Shown here piece after piece: positions 39,436-48,148 of a stretch of DNA of 64,000 nt (positions within the stretch are counted from its first letter, which is position 1; every line of letters starts with the position of its first letter). Below the pieces are notes generated by a model. It was not told the DNA's origin and ran no database searches. It saw only the letters and a program-made list of their open reading frames with translations. The stretch covers positions 62,001-126,000 of the forward strand of contig CABXTC010000004.1 of NCBI GenBank assembly GCA_902515095.1, given 5' to 3'. Position numbers and translations under genes: made by a program. This DNA comes from an uncultured Pelagibacteraceae bacterium (lineage in GTDB: Bacteria > Pseudomonadota > Alphaproteobacteria > Pelagibacterales > Pelagibacteraceae).

Positions 39436-39666
39436 TTACCAATCGGTAATATTGCTTTTATGATCATTGGCTCCATGTCTTTTTCTTGCTAATCTATCAA
39501 GTTCATCACTTTCAGATTTAGCTGTTAAAACATGCCAACCAACCCATAAAATAATAGCAAGTATAACAAGTATACCTTCACTAGATCCAGCACCAGGATA
39601 AACAGCACCAACAACTTCTTCAGCTGGTTTGTTTAGGTGATCAATCCAATTTGTAACTGTCGCCAT
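39436..39666 (-). CDS. Small membrane protein downstream of amt
   Basis: 76 aa with one TM segment 'EGILVILAIILWVGWHVLTA'; 11-bp gap from the amt stop, preceded by a Shine-Dalgarno-like 'aggagt'. Confidence 0.65.
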   Translation of the reverse strand: MATVTNWIDHLNKPAEEVVGAVYPGAGSSEGILVILAIILWVGWHVLTAKSESDELDRLARKRHGANDHKSNITDW

Positions 39667-39677
39667 ATATTACTCCT

Positions 39678-41078
39678 TTACCTGGTTGAGGAAGCAACTG
39701 CTTTTTCGTCAGATTTTGCAGCTTCCATTATTTCATAGTCTAGTCCAGCTATTTCTACTTCTCGCGGAATTCTTAATTTACCCATTCCGTGAAGAACTTT
39801 AGCTATGACATAGCCTGGTATTAGTCCAAGAACTACGAACATTATTAATGCTCCTAAGAATTGTCCTAATGGGTTAATTGTAGCATAAGTTGTTCCGTCC
39901 CACATTGCACCAACACTGTAACCAGATGATGGGTAACCATTTAGAACAAAACCACATATTACTAGACCAATAAATCCAGCATAACCATGTACTGCAACTG
40001 CACCAACTGCATCATCAATTTTGAACTTACGCTCAACCCAGTAATGTAGTTTGTATGAAATCACAACACCGATCATACCAATGATCATTGCTTGAATTGG
40101 ATGATATAAATCATTTCCAGCTGAAGCACATATGATACCTGCTAGTCCACTTGAGTAAGTCCAGAAAGGATCACCTTTTGCAATCCAATAACCGGCTAAT
40201 AATCCTCCTGATAATGACATCAAGAAGTTAAAAGTAATACCACTAAGTGTAGTAGGGGTTACGTATATGTTTGTTGCTGTCCAATAACTTATGCCTTCCA
40301 TACCGTATTCAGGTCCAAGGTCAAAGATTGGTATGTTACAAGCTGCGTAGAATCCCCAGAAACCAGTATAAATTAGAAACAATCCAATTGTAACTAACCA
40401 AGGGTTTCTTGGTCCAATATTTCTTGGTTCACCGCTAGATGAAAACTTACCAATTCTTGGTCCTAAAACCATAAGAACACCCAAAGCAAAACCACCCGCT
40501 ATAGCGTGAATTACTCCTGATGCATAAGCATCATGGTACCCTAGTAGTTTAAGCATCCAGCCATCAAAGTGCCATCCCCATGCAGCATCAATTGTCCAAA
40601 ATACAGATCCAATTGCAATTGCTAAAATACCAAATGCAAAAGTTGTTATTCTTTCAATGATTGCTCCTGAAACGATGGAAGCAGCTGTCCAAGAAAATAA
40701 AAGGAATGCAGCCCAGAAGACACCAGAAATATGGTCCCCTAAGTTAACAGCCATTAACTCACTTGTTGCCGTGTACCAAGTAGCACTAAATGCAGAATCG
40801 TCTGTAATTAGAGCTGTACTTTCGTTCATTATTGATGGTGCTAATCCAGGTCCTGTAGGAAAAGCCCAGTAAATCCACCAACCAAATAAAAACCATGTTA
40901 CTGTTACCAGAGGTATCAGCATCGTGTTTTTCATAAGAGTATGTTGATGGTGTTTGTATCGAGAAGCTCCAACTTCATACATACAGAAACCGACGTGAAT
41001 TAAAAACATCAGTACCACTGTTACCCAGTAGTAAAATTCCGTAAATATAGTAGTAAGAGCACCTAACTGATCAGTCAT
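39678..41078 (-). CDS. amt: Ammonium transporter
   Basis: 466 aa polytopic; 'AWGWHFDGWMLKLLGYHDAYASGVIHAIAGGFALGVLMVLGPRIGKF', 'VAVHGYAGFIGLVICGFVLNG'. Confidence 0.92.
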   Translation of the reverse strand: MTDQLGALTTIFTEFYYWVTVVLMFLIHVGFCMYEVGASRYKHHQHTLMKNTMLIPLVTVTWFLFGWWIYWAFPTGPGLAPSIMNESTALITDDSAFSATWYTATSELMAVNLGDHISGVFWAAFLLFSWTAASIVSGAIIERITTFAFGILAIAIGSVFWTIDAAWGWHFDGWMLKLLGYHDAYASGVIHAIAGGFALGVLMVLGPRIGKFSSSGEPRNIGPRNPWLVTIGLFLIYTGFWGFYAACNIPIFDLGPEYGMEGISYWTATNIYVTPTTLSGITFNFLMSLSGGLLAGYWIAKGDPFWTYSSGLAGIICASAGNDLYHPIQAMIIGMIGVVISYKLHYWVERKFKIDDAVGAVAVHGYAGFIGLVICGFVLNGYPSSGYSVGAMWDGTTYATINPLGQFLGALIMFVVLGLIPGYVIAKVLHGMGKLRIPREVEIAGLDYEIMEAAKSDEKAVASSTR

Positions 41079-41204
41079 ATTCTCTCTCCATATTAGTTTT
41101 TCAAAAGCTTATGAAATTACGGTTGGTGTGACAAATGAAACAATTTTCTAAAATATAGAAATAGCAACAAGTTTATAAAAAATAATCAACCTTAGATTGT
41201 GATG

Positions 41205-41615
41205 CTAAAATTTTAAGTATGCTTTTTTAAGATCTACGAGTGGATGTTTTGGGGACATTTGAAATTTTACCAAAAGTTCTCTTGCGATCATGTCCCTGTC
41301 TTGTTGGTTGTTAGGCAGTTTTATCGATTTTGGAATTGTTACCCAACCATTAGCATTTCTACAAAATACTGCAGGTCTATCTTCTTCGTAACCCATGTGA
41401 ACATCTTCTAGCCAATTAAGGTCATCCCAACCCATTGCCTCTAAATATTTTTTAAGGAATGGAGTGATTTTACTATAATCAGGTAAAAGGTTTACATCAT
41501 ATCTATATCCAATAGATTGACCGATCATTTTTTCTCTAGCAGTTTCCTTCTTTTTTCCTAATTGGCCTTTCACTACATTTATTTTTGTAAGTTTTTTTCC
41601 TTTTTTCTTAACCAT
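41205..41615 (-). CDS. Conserved hypothetical protein linked to glutamate-synthase-like genes
   Basis: 136 aa, no family recognised; 8-bp gap from upstream glxD/mgsC-like gene. Confidence 0.6.
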   Translation of the reverse strand: MVKKKGKKLTKINVVKGQLGKKKETAREKMIGQSIGYRYDVNLLPDYSKITPFLKKYLEAMGWDDLNWLEDVHMGYEEDRPAVFCRNANGWVTIPKSIKLPNNQQDRDMIARELLVKFQMSPKHPLVDLKKAYLKF

Positions 41616-41623
41616 AATTTAAT

Positions 41624-43042
41624 CTATATTTTGTGAAAGTTGTCAACTCCAACAGTGTAGTTAGTTCCTGCTAATGGTACTTTTGCTAAAGCAGATGACT
41701 CAGTAGTTAAAGCAGCTAAATCTTCTGGTTCTAAAGAATGTATATTTGTTTTTCCACATGCTCTAGCTAACAACTGAGCTTCAAGTGTCATTGAATGTAA
41801 ATAATTATAAACTCTCAAAGCTGCATCATCAGGGTTTAATCTTGCTCTTAATTTTGGATCTTGTGTAGCAACTCCCACAGGGCATCTTCCAGTATGACAG
41901 TGGTAGCATTCACCTGCTTTCACTCCCATTTCTTTTTCAAAATTTGCCTCCGGAATATCTTTGTTGCAGTTTAGCGCAATCATAGAGCCCGTTCCAATAG
42001 CTATCGCATCTGCACCTAAAGCTAATGCTTTTGCCATATCAGCGCCATCTCTTACTCCACCTGCATAAATCAATGTTACCTTTCCAGTTTTTCCAACATC
42101 ATCCAATGCTCTTCTTGCTTCTCTTATAGCTGCAATACCAGGAATACCTGTGTTTGCTGCAGCGATGTGTGGACCTGCTCCTGTAGATCCTTCCATACCA
42201 TCTAAATAAATAGAGTCCGGATCACATTTTGCAGCCATACGAACATCATCATAAACTTTTGATGCACCTAATTTCAATTGAATTGGAACTTTATTTTTTG
42301 TTAACTGTCTAAGTTCCTCTACTTTTAATGCTAAATCGTCTGGACCTAACCAGTCAGGATGTCTTGCAGGAGATCTTTGATCAATACCAGATGGTAACGA
42401 TCTCATTTCAGCAACTTGATCAGTTACTTTTTGACCCATCAAATGACCACCCATACCGACTTTCTGTCCTTGTCCAATAAAAACTTCTATTCCATCAGCT
42501 AATTGTGCATGATGAGGATTAAATCCATATCTTGATTGAATACATTGATAAAACCATTTTTCAGAATATCTTCTTTCATCAGGTATCATTCCACCTTCAC
42601 CCGAACACGTTGCGCTACCAGCCATTGTAGCTCCTCTTGCTAAAGCAGTTTTTGCTTCATAAGATAAAGCACCAAAACTCATACCAGTGATATAAACTGG
42701 AATATCTAATTCAATTGGATTTTCACATCTTGGCCCAATAACAGTTTTTGTTTCACATTTTTCTCTGTAACCTTCAATAACAAATCTAGTAAGAGTTCCT
42801 GGCAAGAAAACCAAATCATCAAATGTTGGAATTTTTTTCATTAATGCCATTCCACGCATTCTGTATCTTCCCAATTGAGATTTTATGTGAATGTCATCAA
42901 TTACTTCAGGAGTGAAAATTGCATTATGGCCCAATAAACTTTTATTTCTTCCACCGTTTGAACTTAAATGTACATCCGCTTTTCCACCAACGTTTCCATT
43001 AGTTTTTAATTTACTGTTTTTTTTCTTTTTTTTCTTAGCCAT
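41624..43042 (-). CDS. Glutamate synthase-like FMN-binding subunit (GlxD / N-methylglutamate synthase MgsC-like)
   Basis: 'DIPVYITGMSFGALSYEAKTALARGATMAGSATCSGEGGMIPDERR', 'KLGASKVYDDVRMAAKCDPDSIYLDGMEGSTGAGP', 'CYHCHTGRCPVGVATQDPKLRAR'. Confidence 0.88.
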   Translation of the reverse strand: MAKKKKKKNSKLKTNGNVGGKADVHLSSNGGRNKSLLGHNAIFTPEVIDDIHIKSQLGRYRMRGMALMKKIPTFDDLVFLPGTLTRFVIEGYREKCETKTVIGPRCENPIELDIPVYITGMSFGALSYEAKTALARGATMAGSATCSGEGGMIPDERRYSEKWFYQCIQSRYGFNPHHAQLADGIEVFIGQGQKVGMGGHLMGQKVTDQVAEMRSLPSGIDQRSPARHPDWLGPDDLALKVEELRQLTKNKVPIQLKLGASKVYDDVRMAAKCDPDSIYLDGMEGSTGAGPHIAAANTGIPGIAAIREARRALDDVGKTGKVTLIYAGGVRDGADMAKALALGADAIAIGTGSMIALNCNKDIPEANFEKEMGVKAGECYHCHTGRCPVGVATQDPKLRARLNPDDAALRVYNYLHSMTLEAQLLARACGKTNIHSLEPEDLAALTTESSALAKVPLAGTNYTVGVDNFHKI

Positions 43043-43896
43043 TAAATTGCTCCTTTTTTCTCGGCAGGCTCCAAGTTATCGTAATTCCAAAGTTTTTTAC
43101 CTGCTACAATTTTTTTCATTTTACTGACATCGAAATTTTCGCCAATCTCAGCAACCTTTAGTTTTCTCTTAAGCCAATCTTGATCACTTTTGGTTAATTC
43201 CGCATCTACTGCATCACTACCATAAGAACCAATTTCTCCACCTACGAAAATTGTCCCATCATACATCGAATCACCTAAATTTATACCAACATCACCTAAT
43301 ATGATAATTCTGCCTCTTTGCATCATAAATCCAGTAAATGCACCTGCATCACCACCAATAATTATTGTGCCACCTTTCTGATCAATACCTGTTCTTGCAC
43401 CAACGCTACCTTTACATATCAAATCTCCACCCCTGATAGCAGCTCCAAAACAAGATCCAGCATTTTTCTCAATTACAACTTTACCTGCCATTAAGTTTTC
43501 TGCACAAGACCAACCAACTCTTCCATTGATTCTCACTATTGGACCATCACATGAACCCATTCCAAAATATCCTAAACTACCTTCAAAAATTAAATTTAAT
43601 TTATTTAAAATACCAACACCTAAACTATGTTTTCCTTGGGGATTTTTAATAACAATTGTTCCATAACCCTGACTCATCAAATTATCTATTTTTTTATTTG
43701 CCTCCGCCGCAGTCATATCTTTGACGTCAAGATCAGTTCTTTTATTGAAATCAACATCATAAGTACCAAAGTAATAAAAGTTTTCAGCTTCATCAGGATT
43801 GAAGAATTTTTGTTGTGTTCTTCCAGTCAAAACCTCAGTGTGCATTCCCATTGCTTGGGCTTTAGTTTTTTTCGAAACACTTTTTATATTTGCCAT
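43042..43896 (-). CDS. Glutamate synthase GXGXG-domain subunit (GlxC / MgsB-like)
   Basis: 'FGMGSCDGPIVRINGRVGWSCAENLMAGKVVIEKNAGSCFGAAIRGGDLICKGSVGARTGIDQKGGTIIIGGDAGAFTGFMMQRGRIIILGDVG'. Confidence 0.88.
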   Translation of the reverse strand: MANIKSVSKKTKAQAMGMHTEVLTGRTQQKFFNPDEAENFYYFGTYDVDFNKRTDLDVKDMTAAEANKKIDNLMSQGYGTIVIKNPQGKHSLGVGILNKLNLIFEGSLGYFGMGSCDGPIVRINGRVGWSCAENLMAGKVVIEKNAGSCFGAAIRGGDLICKGSVGARTGIDQKGGTIIIGGDAGAFTGFMMQRGRIIILGDVGINLGDSMYDGTIFVGGEIGSYGSDAVDAELTKSDQDWLKRKLKVAEIGENFDVSKMKKIVAGKKLWNYDNLEPAEKKGAI

Positions 43897-44828
43897 ACTT
43901 TTACCTCTCCATCGAATGGATCATAAGTATCAATTTCTTGTGGTAAAATTGATCTTATTGCTATTTCCTCTGAACCCATCGCCACCAAATCATCAGACTC
44001 ATACAAAACTAAAGGCTTAGCAGCCATAGTATCTTTTGCCATTCCCAAAGAGTCTTTTGTAGCAACAAAGTAAGTAAAGACACCGTCTAACCCAGTAAGA
44101 GATTCTTTCATGCCTTCCTCTAAAGATGCTCCCTCTCTCATTTTTTCAGCTAAATAGACAGCTATAAGTTCTGAGTCACACTCAGACATAAATCTCATTC
44201 CTTTATTTTCTAAAGCTCTTCTGTTGTTCCAATAATTTGTAAGTTGTCCATTATGAACCACTGACACATCACTAAAAGGATAACCCCAAAAAGGGTGAGC
44301 AGATTTTATATCTACACCAGATTCAGTCGCCATTCTTGCATGCCCAATTGCATGCGTGCCAACTAGTTTGTCTAGATTATATCTGTCACAAACCATTTTT
44401 GCATTTCCAAGATCCTTAATTACCTCTAAAGATTTGCCCATTGAAAGTATCTCTACTCCTGGAATACTCTCTATTTTTTGTGAAAATTCTAATAAATCTT
44501 TTTTATTGTACTCTATTTCGTATCTTAATGAGTAAGGAAGTATTCTCTCCTCCTTAACGACTTTTGCACCCATTTCTTCAAGATAACTATCTACAATTTT
44601 TTTTCTTTCATCATAAACAGATACATCTTCAGCAACTGATGTGCTTCCTTCACCAACATTTTCTCCAACTTTAAATCTCATGATGAAATTTTTTCCATCA
44701 GTGTCTCCATAAAGAGCGTAACCTGTACTATCTTCTCCTCTATGTTTTAGAGCCTGTAACATCCCTTGAAGCTCATGACCAACTTTTGAAGATTTTCCTC
44801 TGTGAATTAAGCCTGCAATTCCGCACAT
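43884..44828 (-). CDS. Class II glutamine amidotransferase subunit (GlxB / MgsA-like)
   Basis: MCGIAGLIHRG N-terminus (Cys nucleophile), 'IGHARMATESGVDIKSAHPFWGYPFSDVSVVHNGQLTNYW'. Confidence 0.88.
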   Translation of the reverse strand: MCGIAGLIHRGKSSKVGHELQGMLQALKHRGEDSTGYALYGDTDGKNFIMRFKVGENVGEGSTSVAEDVSVYDERKKIVDSYLEEMGAKVVKEERILPYSLRYEIEYNKKDLLEFSQKIESIPGVEILSMGKSLEVIKDLGNAKMVCDRYNLDKLVGTHAIGHARMATESGVDIKSAHPFWGYPFSDVSVVHNGQLTNYWNNRRALENKGMRFMSECDSELIAVYLAEKMREGASLEEGMKESLTGLDGVFTYFVATKDSLGMAKDTMAAKPLVLYESDDLVAMGSEEIAIRSILPQEIDTYDPFDGEVKVWQI

Positions 44829-44850
44829 ATACTTTTCCCCTTTTTTAATA

Positions 44851-46320
44851 TTATGGTAAGCAATCTAAATAAGTATCTAGATCCCATTGAGTTGTTGCAC
44901 CTAAAAATTTTTCCCACTCATCATTCTTGTACCAATGAAATATCTTATACATTTCATCAGGCATTGCTGATTGAATAACTTTATCGGCAGCCAATTGATC
45001 TAATGCTTCACCAAGACTTAGAGGTAATTTTTTAACATCTTTTCCAGCTTTTTGAGCTTCATAAATGTTTCTGGACTCTGGTTTACCTGGATCAATTTTA
45101 TTTGTTAAACCATCATCAAATGCCTTTAATAGACCTGCTCCCATCAAATAAGGATTATGCATTGAGTCTACTGATCTATATTCAAATCGTCCTGGAGCAG
45201 AAACTCTTAATCCACAAGTTCTATTTTGATAACCCCAATCCGCATAAACAGGTGCCCAAAATCCTTGATCCCACAATCTTCGATAAGAATTAACAGTTGA
45301 TGACCCAATTGCGGTTAGTGCTCCTAAATGTTTCATCACACCACCAATAGATAACAAACCAACTTTACCAGGTAATTGAACATCTTTAGTATCAGGCATA
45401 AATGTATTTGTACCACCCTCTACATAGCTAAATACCTCATCCATTCCTGGAATAGATTTATGACCTAATTTATTAACCTTATCTTTACCACCTGTCCATA
45501 AAGACATGTTAGTGTGGCAACCACTTGCTGATACTCCCATAAAAGGTTTTGTCATAAAGCAAGCAATTAAATTGAATTCTCTTGCTACTTGTGCACATAT
45601 TTGTCTATAAGTTGACAGTCTATCTGCATTTCTCAAGACATCATCGTACATCCAGTTCAATTCTAGTTGTCCTGGAGCATCTTCATGATCACCTTGGATC
45701 ATATCAAAACCCATTGCTCTAGCGTATTCCATTACTTTCATAAACACAGGCCTTAGAGACTCAAACTGATCAATATGATAACAATAAGGTTTAGAAAATC
45801 CTTTACCTGTTGGGGTACCATCTGGATTTTTTGTTAACCACATCATCTCAGGTTCAGTTCCAACTCTCAATTGGTAACCATGTTTTTTCTTAAATTCTTC
45901 AGCAATTATTCTTAAATTTCCTCTACAATCAGATGTTAAATGCCCACCTGGATTTTCTCTTTCTTCCCTATTTCTAAAACAAGTAACGAATACTCTTCCA
46001 ACTTTTTTATCCCAGGGTAGTTGACAGAAAGTTTCAGGATCTGGAATTCCAACTAATTCTTTAGCTTCAGGCCCATATCCTATGTAGTTGTTATGTCTAT
46101 CTAAAAATAAGTTGGCAGTAGCACCGTAAACTAACTGAAATCCTTTTTCACAAGTTCTTTCCCAGTGGTCTGAAGGAATACCTTTACCAACGACTCTTCC
46201 TGTGACTGATATAAATTGAAAAAAAATATACTCAACTCCAAGTTCATTTATCTTGGCTCTAACTTGTTTTACAAGTTTATCTCTACCAGGTTTATTTACG
46301 TGTTTTTCTAGATCTGTCAT
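44851..46320 (-). CDS. glnT: Second glutamine synthetase-superfamily enzyme (GlnT-like, 489 aa)
   Basis: 'GFDMIQGDHEDAPGQLELNWMYDD', 'FMTKPFMGVSASGCHTNMSLW', 'NRTCGLRVSAPGRFEYRSVDSMHNPYLM'. Confidence 0.75.
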   Translation of the reverse strand: MTDLEKHVNKPGRDKLVKQVRAKINELGVEYIFFQFISVTGRVVGKGIPSDHWERTCEKGFQLVYGATANLFLDRHNNYIGYGPEAKELVGIPDPETFCQLPWDKKVGRVFVTCFRNREERENPGGHLTSDCRGNLRIIAEEFKKKHGYQLRVGTEPEMMWLTKNPDGTPTGKGFSKPYCYHIDQFESLRPVFMKVMEYARAMGFDMIQGDHEDAPGQLELNWMYDDVLRNADRLSTYRQICAQVAREFNLIACFMTKPFMGVSASGCHTNMSLWTGGKDKVNKLGHKSIPGMDEVFSYVEGGTNTFMPDTKDVQLPGKVGLLSIGGVMKHLGALTAIGSSTVNSYRRLWDQGFWAPVYADWGYQNRTCGLRVSAPGRFEYRSVDSMHNPYLMGAGLLKAFDDGLTNKIDPGKPESRNIYEAQKAGKDVKKLPLSLGEALDQLAADKVIQSAMPDEMYKIFHWYKNDEWEKFLGATTQWDLDTYLDCLP

Positions 46321-46390
46321 AGTCCCCTCTATTAAGAATTTTTAAGTCAAAAAGGTAACTGAAAAAAAAACGTCTGTCTACTTAGATAAA

Positions 46391-47716
46391 CTAACTCCAA
46401 GGAAACGGACTGTTCGAAGTAGGGTGAAGTTCACCTTTCTCGTATCGGTTGAATCTAAATGGTTTCAACAAGTCACTTTCTTGTCCTAAAATTTCTTTCG
46501 CAACTAATTCACCAACGCCAATCATTTTATAACCATGGTTAGCATCTGCAATCATATAAACGTTTTCTAAAAATCTATCAAATATTGGAAAAGAATCTGG
46601 AGTCATACATCCAAGACCACCTGAAGGACCTTTTCTGTAAAGATCTGACTTACCTTCAAATCTTTTTTGACAATGAGCTAAAGCAGAACACCACATATCA
46701 TTAAAAGCCTCAGTGGTTTGGTATTCTGGTGACTCTATTCCGTAAGGATCCACATTTACTTCATCAAAATGCTTATCTACAATGTAAGGTGAAGTTCCAC
46801 CTTGGACACCCAGACCCTCAATATCAGGTTTGTAATAAATTCCCCAAATTTTATCTGTAATTAATTTTTTTGTTTTATCAGAATATAGAGGTGCAGTAGA
46901 ATCTACATGAATTACTGGAGGCTGTTCGCCATTATTCATTTTTAAAAAATCTGGTTCAACACCAATTACACCTTCTTGTAACATCCAGTAAGTCCACATG
47001 TCAGTCGTATGCATTTTACCATCTTTACCTTTGATATTTGCAGTTTTAGGGAGTTCAAGCATATTCCAGAAATCTCTAGCCCAAGGACCAGCCCCAATGA
47101 CTACTTGTTCGCAATCTATTGTGCCTTGATCTGTTTCTACTCCTGTCACAGCTTTACTGTTACTGCCTCTCTTGAATCCATTGACTTTTACACCTTTAAT
47201 TACTTGAACACCGTTTGAAGTTGATTTGTTTTCTAGAGCTCTAATAGAATCTTTGTTAAATGCATAGCCACCTTTTTTTTCATGAAGTACAGACGTAATT
47301 CCTTGTGCTTGCCAATCATTAAACATATCTTTCATATATTTCGTACAGTCTTTTTCACCTTCAATGAACTCAGATTCATAGCCTATTGCTTTTTGTTGTT
47401 CGTAAATTGTTGCAACATCTTTATGCATAACTTCTGGAGAAATTTGTAAATATCCAACAGCATTATATTTAAATGCTTTAGGATCACTTTCCCAAACTGA
47501 AACTGAATGAGCCATCAATTCTCTCATTGCTGGCTGGAAATAATTATTTCTTACAACACCACAAGCAATTCCACTTGCACCTGCAGCGATATCATTTTTT
47601 TCTAAAACTACAATGTCACCCGGATTTTTATATGTCTCTGATAATTTCCATGCAGTACTTAATCCGTGGATACCTCCACCTACTATAACAACTTTTGCTT
47701 TTGTCGGTAATGACAT
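46391..47716 (-). CDS. FAD-dependent oxidoreductase, sarcosine oxidase beta / MgdA-like, lone copy
   Basis: 'VVIVGGGIHGLSTAWKLSE', 'GASGIACGVVRNNYFQPAMRELMAHS', 'IADANHGYKMIGVGELVAKEIL'. Confidence 0.82.
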   Translation of the reverse strand: MSLPTKAKVVIVGGGIHGLSTAWKLSETYKNPGDIVVLEKNDIAAGASGIACGVVRNNYFQPAMRELMAHSVSVWESDPKAFKYNAVGYLQISPEVMHKDVATIYEQQKAIGYESEFIEGEKDCTKYMKDMFNDWQAQGITSVLHEKKGGYAFNKDSIRALENKSTSNGVQVIKGVKVNGFKRGSNSKAVTGVETDQGTIDCEQVVIGAGPWARDFWNMLELPKTANIKGKDGKMHTTDMWTYWMLQEGVIGVEPDFLKMNNGEQPPVIHVDSTAPLYSDKTKKLITDKIWGIYYKPDIEGLGVQGGTSPYIVDKHFDEVNVDPYGIESPEYQTTEAFNDMWCSALAHCQKRFEGKSDLYRKGPSGGLGCMTPDSFPIFDRFLENVYMIADANHGYKMIGVGELVAKEILGQESDLLKPFRFNRYEKGELHPTSNSPFPWS

Positions 47717-47797
47717 AAAAACAACTCTATTTTTCGTGCAATGTAAATATATAGTTTTTTATATATATAAAATATATAAGTAAAACTTGTAAAGATG

Positions 47798-48148
47798 TTA
47801 AAAACTTAGATGTTTTAAAGTTTCAATATATCTATTGAATTCATGAATAAAACTCTCACTTGGCTTTATGTGTTTTTTCCTTTGATCATTTGAAGTTTTT
47901 TCTAAAAAAAAAAAACCTTTTTCACAGGCCTCATTTATCATCAGAGCAGACTTTGGACGTGAAGTTTTAAATAATTTAGTTTTGAGCTCTTCGACAGTTA
48001 GATTTTCTTTATATTTGTAAGCATGCATTACTAAAAGCATCATGTGATAATGTGATGGTGATTTTCTAAAAAAATAATTGCTAGACATGTGAGAAAGTTT
48101 CATTTGATCTTCCCAAAATTCCAATAAATCTTTAGCTGTTTTTGGCAT
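47798..48148 (-). CDS. MarR-like winged-helix transcriptional regulator (putative)
   Basis: 116 aa; wing-like 'SALMINEACEKGFFFLEKTSNDQRKKHIKPSESFIHEFNRYIETL' resembles MarR beta-wing/C-helix pattern; shares 1 nt with tdm end. Confidence 0.5.
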   Translation of the reverse strand: MPKTAKDLLEFWEDQMKLSHMSSNYFFRKSPSHYHMMLLVMHAYKYKENLTVEELKTKLFKTSRPKSALMINEACEKGFFFLEKTSNDQRKKHIKPSESFIHEFNRYIETLKHLSF

